Assembly (NCBI RefSeq): GCF_905404315.1
Contig: NC_066270.1
Location: forward strand, 12,170,001 to 12,234,000
DNA from: Leptidea sinapis
Taxonomy: Eukaryota > Arthropoda > Insecta > Lepidoptera > Pieridae
DNA length: 64,000 nucleotides
Direction of reading: 5' to 3'
Part shown: piece by piece, positions 44,038-54,775 of the stretch
Numbering within the stretch: position 1 is the stretch's first letter
How the letters are laid out: each line of letters starts with the position of its first letter
Made by a program: the position numbers and the translations under genes
The notes under the pieces: model-generated
The model's input: the letters and a program-made list of their open reading frames with translations, nothing else
Database searches by the model: none
What the model was told of the DNA's origin: nothing

Positions 44038-44240
44038 CTAGCTGACCCGACAGACGTAGTTCTGTTTATAATAAAAAAAAAATGATTGCGAGTGGAATTT
44101 TGTAAAATCCGTTCTTAGCGTAGCCTTTACTCGGTGAAAGGAATATTCCTACCAAATTTCAAGTCTCTACGCCTTATGGTTCCAGAGATATTGTGATGAA
44201 TCAATATATAGATCGAAATCTCTTATATATATATAGTGAA
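44038..44240 (+). repeat. Family F short retroposon-like repeat, copy 2
   Basis: Opens CTAGCTGACCCGACAGACGT and ends TCTTATATATATATAG, matching 35969-36168 over its length with scattered substitutions. Confidence 0.7.
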
Positions 44241-44572
44241 AATGGTCTACGTTTGAGGCTCAATTACTCCTAAACGGCTAAGGTTTATGGCTACTTATTT
44301 CTCGAATTTCTAACGTTCCTTCATTAATTTATTTCCTTTTAAAATTCGCCCAGCGAAACGGACGGGAACGGCTAGTCTGTATATATATAGTGAAAATGGT
44401 CTTTGTTTGAGCCTAAACTTAACCTAAGCCTAAACATCTGATCGTATCGATATGAAACTACCACCATTCGATGCGAAATTTATCCTAGATGATTTATGGC
44501 AACTTATTTTTCCAATTTCAATGTTCCTTCCTTTTAAAATTCACACAGCGAAGGGGGTGGGAACGGCAAGTT
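44231..44572 (+). repeat. Two diverged tandem units following family F
   Basis: Unit 1 (44231-44376) and unit 2 (44385-44572) both open ATATAGTGAAAATGGTCT and close GGGAACGGC after TTCCTTTTAAAATTC and CAGCGAA words. Unit 2 carries an extra about 40 bp. The offset is 154 bp. Confidence 0.7.
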
Positions 44573-44924
44573 ATATGTAATATAATATAAGTCAACAGTG
44601 CGATGTCGTGCTGAACAAGTGTAATTCCGTTTCATCGTAATATTTTATTCAAAAAGAAGTATATAAACAGTAAAAACTTGATAAGAAGTGTGTTCTTTAT
44701 GTTAATTAATATCTAAGCTGAGCTACTAGTGCTATTAAACATAAAATCAGTTAGTTTAGTGCTTATTTTGAAGTATTCAAACATGAAATCTTGTGATTGA
44801 TATTGTTGTGAGGTGACATTGTGTGTCCTTCAGCTAATAAGTTCAATGACCTCAGTTAATGTTGTGGCCAGTAGTGCAATATTGGATGCCTTATTTCAAC
44901 ATTTGCACTCAAGACAGTTTGGCG

Positions 44925-44995
44925 TTGCGGTATTCAAGACTGTCCAAACTTAAACAGTTGGAAGTCCGTGGTTCAAATCTCGGCCGTGAATAACA
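44925..44995 (+). repeat. tRNA-derived SINE-like head
   Basis: GCGTTGCGGTATTCAAGACT and, later, TGGTTCAAATCTCGGCC resemble pol III boxes. It lies just upstream of the CR1-like LINE's first frame. It could also belong to that element's 5' region. Confidence 0.35.
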
Positions 44996-45041
44996 TTTTA
45001 TTATTTTATTTATTTTAGTATATTCTTATTATAAATAAAAT

Positions 45042-46121
45042 ATGAAGTTTGCGTGTTGCAAGTTGACAACAGGAAGCAGTGGTGAGATTATCACTTGCAC
45101 TAAATGTAGACAAAATTATCATGTTCAGTGCCTCTTTGCAACTGATAATAAAAAGGAATTAAAAAATGAGTTGAAGAAGCATTGGATGTGCCCGGAGTGC
45201 TCTTTAATGTTACCCAGGCAAACAAACAACGATAATACTCCTATACGTAGTAGTGGTGTCATTAATAAGTCAAATGAAAATATAAATTTTAAAAGAGGTG
45301 GTAGTTCATTTTCGCGTATTCATGTGGACACGTCATGTGAAGAAGCCGAAAATGATAACAATTTACTGGAGTTGATTAGGACGGTTGTCACATCGGAGTT
45401 TTCAAGCTTGAAGGATGAATTTAAATCAGCACTTGTTCCACTCAAAGATGAATTAATATCGATTCGACAGGATTTCAATTGTATTTAGGAATCTTTGGAC
45501 TTCTTTAATTCAAAATTTGATAGTTTAATTTTACGTATTGAAAAATGTGAAAAAGAATTAAATCAGCATAGTGAAAAGTTATCTGAGTTTGAGGAAGTAA
45601 AATCTACAATGCAATCAATACTTACAGAAAACAATAATCGTGAGCAATGGGCTCGTCGATCGAATATTGAAATCTATGGAATTCCTGAACATAAAAATGA
45701 AAATCTGTATTCTATTTTACAAAATGTTGCCAGCAAAATCTCCATTAAAATTGATCCCAGCACCGACATTGATTTTATCACCAGAGTTGCCACCAAAAAC
45801 AAAAATAAGGATGCTAAAAAGTGTAAACCTATCATTGTGAATTTTTTAAGTCGATGGAAAAAAGATGAATTCCTTGCACAAGCAAGAAAACTAAAGATAA
45901 AGGGTAATGATTTAGGTTTTTCAAACAATTATAATAATGTTTACTTTAACGAGCATCTAACAAGTTCAAATAAAACCTTGCTGCTATCTGTAAAAAAAAT
46001 AGCAAAGGAGAAGAATTATAAATATGTTTGGATAAAAAATTGCAGTATAATGTTAAGACGTTCCGAAAATAGCGCTGTACTAAATATATGTAATGTGAAT
46101 GATTTAAACAAAATTGTATAA
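45042..46121 (+). pseudogene. CR1-type LINE ORF1 with one in-frame stop
   Basis: 359 codons interrupted by TAG at 45486-45488. The N-terminus is a PHD-type zinc finger (C5/C6, C19, C22, H27, C30, C50, C53). A charged, probably coiled-coil middle (LILRIEKCEKELNQHSEKLS) is followed by an RRM-like nucleic-acid-binding part with REQWARRSNIEIYGIPE and KCKPIIVNFLSRWKKDEFL, similar in layout to L1-type ORF1 proteins. In related elements ORF1 protein binds the element RNA. A single substitution (for example from CAG or AAG) would explain the stop. Confidence 0.82.
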
Positions 46122-46445
46122 GGATTACTTATATATCTACCTATGGCACATCATATTATGAAGTCTTTTTGTTTTCCTGCTATAGTTGTTTATATCTTTA
46201 TAATGCATTTTGTTCAATTTTAATTTTTAACGTTTGTGAAGGCATTTGTGTTTATAAGTTATCTTTTATATGGGTTTTTAGTCGCGGAATCTATTTAATG
46301 TATGTTATTATAGTTATTTTTTATATTTATTATGTAATATATTATAATTTTTCTTTTAATACCAGGCAAATATTGAATAGTGGAGTTATAATTATTATTT
46401 TACAGAATTTTTTTGTACGTGTAATTGCTTTAAACTTTTTAAATC

Positions 46446-49294
46446 ATGGGATATAATTTAAACATTTTGTACCAAAGCGTACGAGGCTTGCGTACCAAAA
46501 CTAATAAGTTCTTCAGGGCAATGTTGCATGGGGAGTATGATATTATCTGTCTTAGCGAAACGTGGTTGTATGATGGTATTTTTGATTCCGAACTCTGATT
46601 CAAGATACACTGTCCATAGATGTGATAGAAATTATAATGTACGTGTTGACAAAATGGGCGGCGGTGTACTTATCGCATTAAAGTCTAACATAACAGTTCG
46701 TTCGTCGACATCCATTCAATTGAGCAACTTTTCAGCTGAAATAGTGAAAGTAACAGTATCGTTGATGTCTACTGCAATAACCAGGTCACTTCATATATAT
46801 TGCTGCTATTTCCCTAATATTAACCATCATTGTGAGAGGCTTATTGATTTCTTTGAATTGGTTTCGGATGAGAAGCTAAATTATCCTAACGATAGTTTCT
46901 TGGTGTTGGGTGACTTTAATGTCCCGACTGCGCAGTGGGATAGGAATGACAATGTCATGATCCTGTGTAACCTTTGCGACGATAATAGTCTGGTGTATGC
47001 CTTGGCCAACTTTATGAATTTTGCTGATCTGAGGCAATTTAATTCAGTTCATAATGTCAATGGCAGATATTTAGATCTTGTTTTTAGTGACTGCCACTGT
47101 TCCGTTAGTCGTTGCACTCAACCGCCTGTTAAAGAGGATGCACATCACCCAGCTCTGGGAATATTATTTTCTATCCAGAACTTACGATTAATTAAGCCAA
47201 ATGCTAGATTGATTCGACTTTTTCACCGTGCTAACTACGAGGAAATCAATAATGCACTGTCCGATATTAATTGGTTTGAATTATTGGATGGCCGTGATAT
47301 CTTGGATGCAGTTAATGTTTTTTATGAAATAATGCATAAAATTGTAAATGATTTTATTCCAGTCAAAATTTTAAGAAGTACCCATAAGTTTCCCTGCTGG
47401 TACCCTAGATGCTTAATAAAAGTTATTAAAGAAAAATTAAAGTATCATAGGAAATGGAAAATTTATAACAGAATTTCTAATTATGATACGTTTAGTCTGT
47501 TGCGTGATCGCGAAAAAAGGTTACAAACTAAATATTATGACTTGTATATTTCAAATTCTGAAAACAAAATTAAAAATTGTAGCAAATTCTTTTGGTCATT
47601 TGTCCGAGCGAAAAACTCTTCTAGTTATATCCCTGATATTATGAATTTAAGCGAATTAACGGCAAGTGATGGAAATGATATTTGTTCCCTTTTTAGTAAA
47701 TATTTTGAATCCATTTATGAATCACCTGTCTTAACCTACAATAATAATTGTGTAAGTGCTTCGAGTAAGTATAGCTCTGTTAGCATTGGATCAGTTTCAC
47801 TTTCTCCTATTATAGTAAAGAGATACCTCAGTAAACTGGATATTAATAAGGGAAGTGGGCCAGATGGCTTGCCTCCTATTTTTTTGAAGACGTGTCGTAC
47901 CTCTCTATCTCTTCCTCTTTATTTATTATTCCACAAATCTATTTGTAGTGGCGTTATGCCTCAACTGTGGAAACAAAGTTATGTGGTACCAGTTTTTAAA
48001 TCAGGTGACAAGCACAATGTGAAAAATTACAGACCCATATCCAAATTATGTACTATTGCTAAACTTTTTGAAAAAATTATATTTGATTGTGTTTTTCCTA
48101 TTCTACGACCCATTATTATTCCTCAACAGCATGGTTTCGTTAGCAATAAATCTGTGGAGTCCAACTTATGTGAGTTTGTTCATCAGGTAACTACTGCAAT
48201 GGATCAAGGCTTCCAGGTGGATGTTGTGTATACCGACTATTCAAAAGCTTTTGATAAAATCTGTCATCCTATCCTAATTTGTAAAATTGAAGAACTCGGT
48301 ATACATGGCGACCTGCTCCGTTGGCTTACTTCATACCTCAGGGATCGAAGCCAGGCTGTTACAGTTAAAGGTTACTGCTCTACGTTCGTGCCTGTTACTT
48401 CTGGTGTTCCTCAAGGATCTCATCTTGGACCCCTTTTATTTAACCTATACATAAATGACATTATTGCAGTATTTAAACATTCTTCAATTCTTCTCTATGC
48501 TGATGATATGAAGATATATAAAACAATAAGTAAACCTTCGGATTGTAGCTTATTACAGGATGATTTGAATGAATTGTGTAAATATTGCAATGATAATCTC
48601 TTACAACTTAATATTAAAAAATGTAACGTAATATCTTTTTCTCGCAAAAAAAAATGCTATTAAATTCAAGTACACTTTAAATAAAAATCTTATTGAACGG
48701 GTTTCATGGGTGAGAGATTTGGGCGTTCACCTTGACTCCTCGTTAACCTTTATTCACCACTATAGATGTGTGACTGCAAAAGCCTATCGCATGCTTGGGT
48801 TTGTTCTTAGAGTCAGTAAAGATTTTAAACATATTACCACCTTGATTCTTCTATTTAATGCATTTGTGCGTTCTTTACTTGAATTCGGCTCGGTAATTTG
48901 GTATCCTCATTACAATGTCCATATTCAAGAAATAGAGAAAATTCAAACGAAATTCTTAAATCATTTAAAATTTAGGTGTTCCGCTATCGATCAATATGTC
49001 CCTAACTTAATCTCTCTGGAAAAACGTCGTAAGGTAAAGGATCAAACATTTCTGCTAAAATTACTTCATAATATGATTGACTCTCCACTTCTTCTTAATT
49101 GCCTTAATTTCCGATGTCCAAGACAATCTTCGCGAATTAAATCTTTATTTAATTTACATACTACACGCACTAACTATGCACAAAATGCCTTTATTCATCG
49201 TTCTTGTTTAGTATACAACAAAGAATTCTGTTCAATTGATTACTTTTCAGGGTCGATACAGAAGTTGATTGAACAAATTAAGAAAATGTCTTAG
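46446..49294 (+). pseudogene. CR1-type LINE ORF2: endonuclease-reverse transcriptase, two frameshifts
   Basis: The frame opens at ATG 46446 (MGYNLNILYQSVRGLR), runs through SETWLYDG, and shifts near 46598, where DSEL meets a stop and DSRYTVHRC continues in the next frame. The endonuclease shows KMGGGVLIALKSN, LGDFNVPTAQWD and LDLVFSD. RT blocks are GSGPDGLPPIFLKT, VKNYRPISKL, DVVYTDYSKAFDKICH, GVPQGSHLGPLLFN and LLYADDMKIY (catalytic YADD). A second shift occurs in a run of nine A at 48646-48654, where eight A would keep the frame. The C-terminal part then runs 48710-49294 to a TAG stop (RDLGVHLDSSLTF...). All catalytic motifs remain. Confidence 0.88.
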
Positions 49295-49650
49295 TTTTAA
49301 TTAATTCTCATTAGTATTATATATAATAAATATTGCATCTCTTTATTAACTTAAAAATGTATGCTATTATTATTAATATTATTACTAAAATCATATATAA
49401 TTTTCTATAAATATTTTGTTATTTTCAATTCAATATATTTAATTAATATTTATTATTTTCATTACAAATAGGTACTTTTTAATTGTATTCTTTAATTGTA
49501 ATTAATTTGCTCGCATTTTTCTATGTACTATTTAATTGTGGAAACTTTTATTGGTCAGTGATTTATATTTTAAGCTTTATTTTTTAAGTGTATTAAGTTG
49601 TACTGTTTGTTTCCCGAATAAAATAAAATAAAAAATAAATAAATAAATAT

Positions 49651-51024
49651 AGATATTACTTCGCTGAATAATTGAACGAAATTATGCCTTACGCTTTTTT
49701 AATAGCAAAGTTTGGAGTACCAACATTAGTTACGATGTTATATATATAAAGTTATATTCAACGGAATTATATACCCAAGCTACTTAAGGTTTATTCTAAA
49801 TAGTAATAAAAAGATAAAGAGATAATACATTTTACTATTACCTAACATCTAAGTATCTTTAACATATATATCTATAATATCAGCAAGAGAGTCCATTGGC
49901 TCAACAATACAGGTAGTAATTTTTTGTGAAAAAACATTCGGGTCAATTTCCTTCAAAAGTTCAAGATATTTAAAAAAAACTATATATGCAGTTATTGGTT
50001 TCTTATCAATCGAGGGCATGACTCGTTTCACGACTTTCCTCTAAGTCACGTAGTTGCCGACTTGGCCATCACCGTCCTTCTCAAAAAACCAACCTGTATA
50101 TTTGAATCCAATATTTCAAACGAATTGCATGGAACACAATCCCGAAAAATATTTCCGGAATTGTAAAATATGAAAAGCACATTTAAAATATCTTACGATA
50201 TTGGCCGTAAAAGTAAACAACCACCCTGAATTAATTGAAAACACAGCGAAAGGGTTTCTGTTTTGAGGATGAACTTTAATTGGCAATTTATGAAACATTC
50301 CTCAATGATCAAATTAAGAAAGCTATTGTCATGTTATTTATAAGTAATTGAGAAATGAAAATTGTAACTGTGCAGGGAAATGGTCCTCGTAATGGTTAAT
50401 ATTCTGCGCAAAATTATGATTACGAATATTTATTTCTTTAGTATTAAATTAAATAGAAAGCTCTTCGTTTGAACTCAATATCATTAAGAATCTTAAAGAG
50501 GATGTAAATACTACGTAATAAGAGGCGTGACTGTCTTACTAAAAATTTAAATTTAGTTTAGTTTAAAACGTGCAGTGATTTGACATAAGTTTAAAATAAA
50601 TAACAAATATGGCGACGATGTATAATCCGGCTAAATTTGAAAGCGAACAGTTACTTAAAACGTAGTGGATTTCGGCTATCTTCGTTTTTTACAAGATTAT
50701 AGCCGTCATCTGTCAATCCATCAATCACTGCATGTTTCATACAATCGCTTTTTTAAAGTCTGACGGAAGGGCTGCCATTTTTTGTCAGTCCGTTAATATG
50801 AATCACGTGGCCTTTACTAAAAATTTCTTGCTAAAAGTTTTAACTGTAAAGTTTTAACTGAAGAACTGAAACAGTAACCAGGCAGCTTAACGCTGCGCTA
50901 GAGTTAAACGTACAATACCCGTTCAACAAAATGTGAGAATCAGGGAAAAACTCTTAACAACCACAAAAAGGAAAACTGGCCGGTATAGATTGAATATTGG
51001 TGAGACAATAAAAAACGGGTTGCA
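49651..51024. other. AT-rich spacer, nothing recognised
   Basis: Unassigned DNA downstream of the LINE. Two 60-codon minus-strand frames (49849-50031, 50116-50298) have no family cues. No repeat words shared with the window. Confidence 0.4.
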
Positions 51025-51262
51025 CTCCGAGAGTGCCGGCAGAAGTGAAAACTTGAACATTAAAGTTGTTAATTTTTTAATATTTTGGAATGGTTTTGTA
51101 ATAATTTCGCACGAATTGCTTTATTCGTCAGCATAAAAGTACTTTATGTGGTTAAATACATTATTCATTTTCTGCATTTTACATTAAAAAGGTTATCTCT
51201 CAGAAAAATCAACTTTCATCCATAATTTCAACGACTGTCTTACGAATTTTCGAAATGGAACT
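51025..51262 (+). repeat. Family G repeat, uninterrupted copy
   Basis: GAGTGCCGGCAGAAGTGAAA to CGAATTGCTTTATT matches 54640-54755. The following TCTCTCAGAAAAATCAACTT to TGTCTTACGAATTTT matches 57423-57480. Here the two blocks are about 60 bp apart; at 54-57 kb LINE D1 lies between them. Confidence 0.72.
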
Positions 51263-51274
51263 AGATTTTTGTAG

Positions 51275-51425
51275 AGTCGCGGAGAATGTACAAAGTACTA
51301 TCTTCTCGTCTCAAAAGGGCTACTGGCAACCCAAGCGCTGGCAACTATTTCGGTCAACGGATCAGCGTAGCTATCCAACGCGGAAATGCTGCCAGTATTC
51401 TTGGTACGCTTCCACGTAATAATAG
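51275..51425 (+). pseudogene. Retroelement C-terminal fragment (as at 6.5 kb)
   Basis: The frame reads RRMYKVLSSRLKRATGNPSA then FGQRISVAIQRGNAASILGT, matching the end of the minus-strand fragment at 6493-6905. It ends with LPRNNS and a stop in AT-rich sequence. Confidence 0.65.
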
Positions 51426-52289
51426 TTTTAATTAATCTAATCATATTATTGTAAATATAGTTATAAGATTTGTTTTGTTTGAACAAATTATCACTCGATT
51501 TTTGTAATAATATAATAATACTATGCGTTAATTTAAATATTGTGGTATTATGTAAATATTAAATTTATTAGACATGTACTGCTGCACATACGAAATCATT
51601 GCAAAAGTTGATTTTTACTCCGTTGTTTTTAATTAATATAGACCCAATTTAATATGTATCTGTATGTTTGGAGTTGGTATTTATTTTTTAAAAATTTATT
51701 TGAATCAGAATATTTTTCATCAAACTTATCCCCATACCTGTAGTTTACTTTCAAACTGTAGTTAAATGTAAAATGGTGCAATCTCGGATGTTTAAGAAGT
51801 CGATTAACGGAGTAACCTAGAAACAAATATCGTTAAACTTTGATCGTAGTTAGAACACAATCTACGGGACAATTTATTTAACACTGATTAATTGTTGGTA
51901 CTTGACATTAAGTCGGGTTTCAAGTAATTCAAAGGATTTTGTGTAACGCCTGAAAGTGTTGTAAATAACATTTGCTGATAAGATGAAAGTACTCTTTTAC
52001 CCGAACTAGCAGAGAAAAAAATTTTAGTAATTTTAAAAGCAAAGAATTATTTGCTGCAGGAAAGTTATAAAAGAATGAAATATCAAAAAAATATAAAAAA
52101 ATAATTGAAGTTTCACTAACTGAAACTTGGATTATAATTGAAACTAAATTTATTTTATTGATTAAACAAATAAGATTAAAATTATCTATTTACAAAAAAA
52201 TGTATAGGTAACAAAATACTCTAATTGCAATTTCGTGATTTTTGATGAGAGAAGACAAAGCGTTAAGTGGGGTTATCGGGTCACTAGAT
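51426..52289. other. AT-rich spacer, nothing recognised
   Basis: AT-rich, unassigned. Confidence 0.4.
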
Positions 52290-52502
52290 CATTGACTTTT
52301 CTGTCCCAATAGACTTATTGACGGTAACTCACCTTCACTCTGTCTGTCAATGGGACGACGTATAGCTTACCAGCGATAGAAGTTAAGATAAGAATGACTT
52401 ATCGGGTATATTGGGACAGCTTCAGATTATTGACAGCTAATTACTGACAGTAGAATGTAGTAATTTATCTCTATCTGTAGATAGTATATTCAGAACAGTC
52501 GA
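52290..52502 (+). mobile_element. MITE family B, copy B6 (degraded)
   Basis: It begins ATTGACTTTTCTGTCCC like B4, has an internal deletion after CCAGCGATAGAAGTT, and ends ATATTCAGAACAGTCG, a decayed terminal repeat. Confidence 0.7.
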
Positions 52503-52630
52503 CAACGTTCTTGTCATTCTTCTGATATTAGAATAGAGTGTGAGCCGGGGTGATCACATTCCATTAGGTGACCCTATGGTGATGATAGGTGTCAACCTAT
52601 GTATCCTCCTGTTTCATAAAAAAAACATAT
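52503..52630 (+). repeat. LINE family Z 3' tail relic
   Basis: ACAACGTTCTTGTCATTCT, GGGGTGATCACATTCCATTA and TATCCTCCTGTTTCATAAAA parallel the end of LINE Z (21965-22070). Confidence 0.62.
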
Positions 52631-52632
52631 TT

Positions 52633-53078
52633 AAAGACATTAATTTTCTCAAAATTTATTCCTTTACAATTCTTTTTAAAGACATTTCTAACACTATCGC
52701 CGCTTTTGAAATTAATTGCGCTATGAGAGAGAAGAAGTAGCGTAAGAAATTCTCCCAGCATTCTTTTTTGCGCTCGTTTTTATTATATACAATATAGTAA
52801 TGTCATTGTTATTATTGCTATAAAATAATCATAATCTTGTCCCATGCTGCCCGATCACTCAGATATTCAGCTGTGAAGTAGTAGGATTTAACACGGAGCC
52901 ATTTTTTAATAAAACATTTAAATTTATTTAAAGATGATTCCGGAACAGTGTCTGAGACTTTATTTTAAAAGTGTGTACATTTACCCTTAAAGCTTTTATG
53001 TATGGTATGAAGCCTACTAGAATTAGTTACAAGCAATCCCTTAATTCTAGTGTTATAAAAATGAAAATCACTATTTAG
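52633..53078 (-). repeat. LINE family E 3' end, reversed copy
   Basis: TTTTCTCAAAATTTATTCCT, CACTATCGCCGCTTTTGAAA, TAGGATTTAACACGGAGCC and ATTAGTTACAAGCAATCCCT parallel 33560-33960 in reverse. Confidence 0.72.
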
Positions 53079-53290
53079 AGTAATAATAATTAAAGGTACA
53101 TAAAGTACATTCATTAATATATAGGAAAATACAATATATATATTAGCACTCCATACGCCACTTGGGTTTGTGTGGAGTACCGTAGGTACGTTTTACATCG
53201 TGATTTCCAACAAAACAATAGAAAAAACAAATTATACTAATTAACAAAATAAAGGTAAGCAATAGAATAAATAATAAACCAAGATTGTTA

Positions 53291-53612
53291 GTTTTTTATC
53301 AAAATAAGAGACGAGACGAGCATGCCGTTCAACTGGTGTTAGTGGATACGCCCTGCTTATTACAATGCAGTTCCGCTCAGGATTATTGAAAAACCCAAAA
53401 ATTCTGAGTGGCACTACAAATGTTATCGTCACCTTGAGACATAAAACTAGATACTAAGTCTCATTTGCCCAGTAATTTCACTAGCTACGGCGCGCTTATG
53501 ACCGACACAGTAATGCTTACACATTGCTGTTTCACGGCAGAATTAGGCGCCGTTGTGGTACCCATAATCTAGCCGGCATCCTGTGCAAAGTGGCCTCCAA
53601 CTGGTAAAAACC
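53291..53612 (+). mobile_element. Family A, copy A9
   Basis: Nearly full length: AAAATAAGAGACGAGACGAG, ACAATGCAGTTCCGCTCAGG, GTCACCTTGAGACATAA, TTTGCCCAGTAATTTCACTA and GTACCCATAATCTAGCCGGC, ending TCCAACTGGTAAAAACC. Confidence 0.78.
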
Positions 53613-54159
53613 TCCCACTGATCATAACGAGATATCTATTATGAGGGATAATATAAGATCATTTCTCTGTCATGAAAAGCACACAGCATTAAATTATCAA
53701 CACTTAATAAAATATTCAGCATTGATCAATTTATTTTGGATGAAAGGCCGTGATTGAAATGTGCTTGGTTGATAATTTATTTTAATAATAACTTCGGCTG
53801 AGCTGTGTGAAGAGAATGTCATTGTTGTTATTTACGTGGAATATTAATGTGGCGAATTAATTTTGTATTAACGGAACTTATTTTTATATTGTGTGTTCAA
53901 TAAATAATATTATAGGTAATAGAATAATCTTCGTATAGTAAATTCTGAATAGTTTAAAATTTAAATGATAAAGGGTAATCGATGTATTGTTTACTTTCTA
54001 GATTCCTTGCAATGAACTAAATTTCTCGTGTTTTAACGTTTTTCATTCAAATGCATTGGCGTGTGATGGAATTTTAAAAGACATGTTGAAGTTATCTCTA
54101 CCATACACAAGTAATATTATAACAAATCTCTCCATTGCAACGTAAACTTTTCCATCTGC
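53613..54159. other. AT-rich spacer, nothing recognised
   Basis: Unassigned. Confidence 0.4.
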
Positions 54160-54637
54160 CTGGCGTAAATCCCTATTAAATCCGATGCCAAAAACTACAA
54201 ATCCATCTTCTTTTAAGGACCTCAGGCCGATTAGTATTTTACCATGTATATCAAAAGTCCTAGAAAAAGTAATCAGTGAACAGCTCAGAGGATTCTTAGA
54301 AAAAAATGATCTACTTCCACAGTAACAATCTGGCTATAGGAAACATAGGAGCACGACTACTGCATTACATTACTAGATGTGGTTGATAAAGTTCTTGAAG
54401 CCGAGGATAGAGGAGAGTGTACTATTTCTATTTTATTAGACTTTTCCCGGGCTTTCGACTCAATAAACCACGAACTACTCTTAACGAAACTTTTTTTTAC
54501 GGTTTGAAACATGAGACTATCTGCTGGTTTAAAACCTTTCTTTGTAATTGTTCACAGGTCGTCAACATTAGGTGTGAAAATAGTCTTAGCACTACTATCT
54601 CTCGTTGCGCCCATGTTTGTAGAGGAGTTTCACTCCA
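54160..54637 (+). pseudogene. LINE family K reverse transcriptase fragment
   Basis: Broken frames give FKDLRPISILPCISKVLEKV, LLPQ-stop-QSGYRKHRSTTTAL, CTISILLDFSRAFDSINHEL (catalytic Asp block), then after a shift in a run of seven T, YGLKHETICWFKTFL and CRGVSLQG. The GVPQG block is the last readable part. The fragment ends where the family-G repeat begins. Distinct from LINE D1 next to it. Confidence 0.7.
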
Positions 54638-54770
54638 AGGTTACACTCCAGAGTGCCGGCAGAAGTGAAAACTTGAACATTAACGTTATGCATTTTTGAA
54701 TATTTTGAAATGGTTAGGGAATATTTGAGCAACGAATTGCTTTATTTCTCAGTATTATCACATTAATTAA
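54638..54770 (+). repeat. Family G repeat, left half (split by LINE D1)
   Basis: GAGTGCCGGCAGAAGTGAAA, ATTTTGAATATTTTGAAATGG and CAACGAATTGCTTTATTTCT match 51030-51130. The right half is at 57405-57485. Confidence 0.7.
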
Positions 54771-54775
54771 AATAG

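Larger units (their letters stand above)
45042..49650 (+). mobile_element. Near-complete CR1-type LINE
   Basis: Two frames (ORF1 with a PHD finger, ORF2 with endonuclease and reverse transcriptase) are followed by about 350 bp of AT-rich untranslated sequence ending in AAATA/AAAT tandem units at about 49618-49650. ORF1 has one premature stop, ORF2 has two small frameshifts, and no other damage is visible, so the element died recently. The 5' end is not defined; it may start anywhere from about 44575. The PHD-bearing ORF1 is a known trait of CR1-like elements. Confidence 0.85.

Noticed and set aside
45495..46121. ORF1 C-terminal part as evidence of a baculovirus insertion (it resembles the FP-protein fold)
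   Set aside because: It is in frame with a PHD finger and upstream of a LINE ORF2; L1-like and CR1-like ORF1 proteins have the same fold. No viral context is present.
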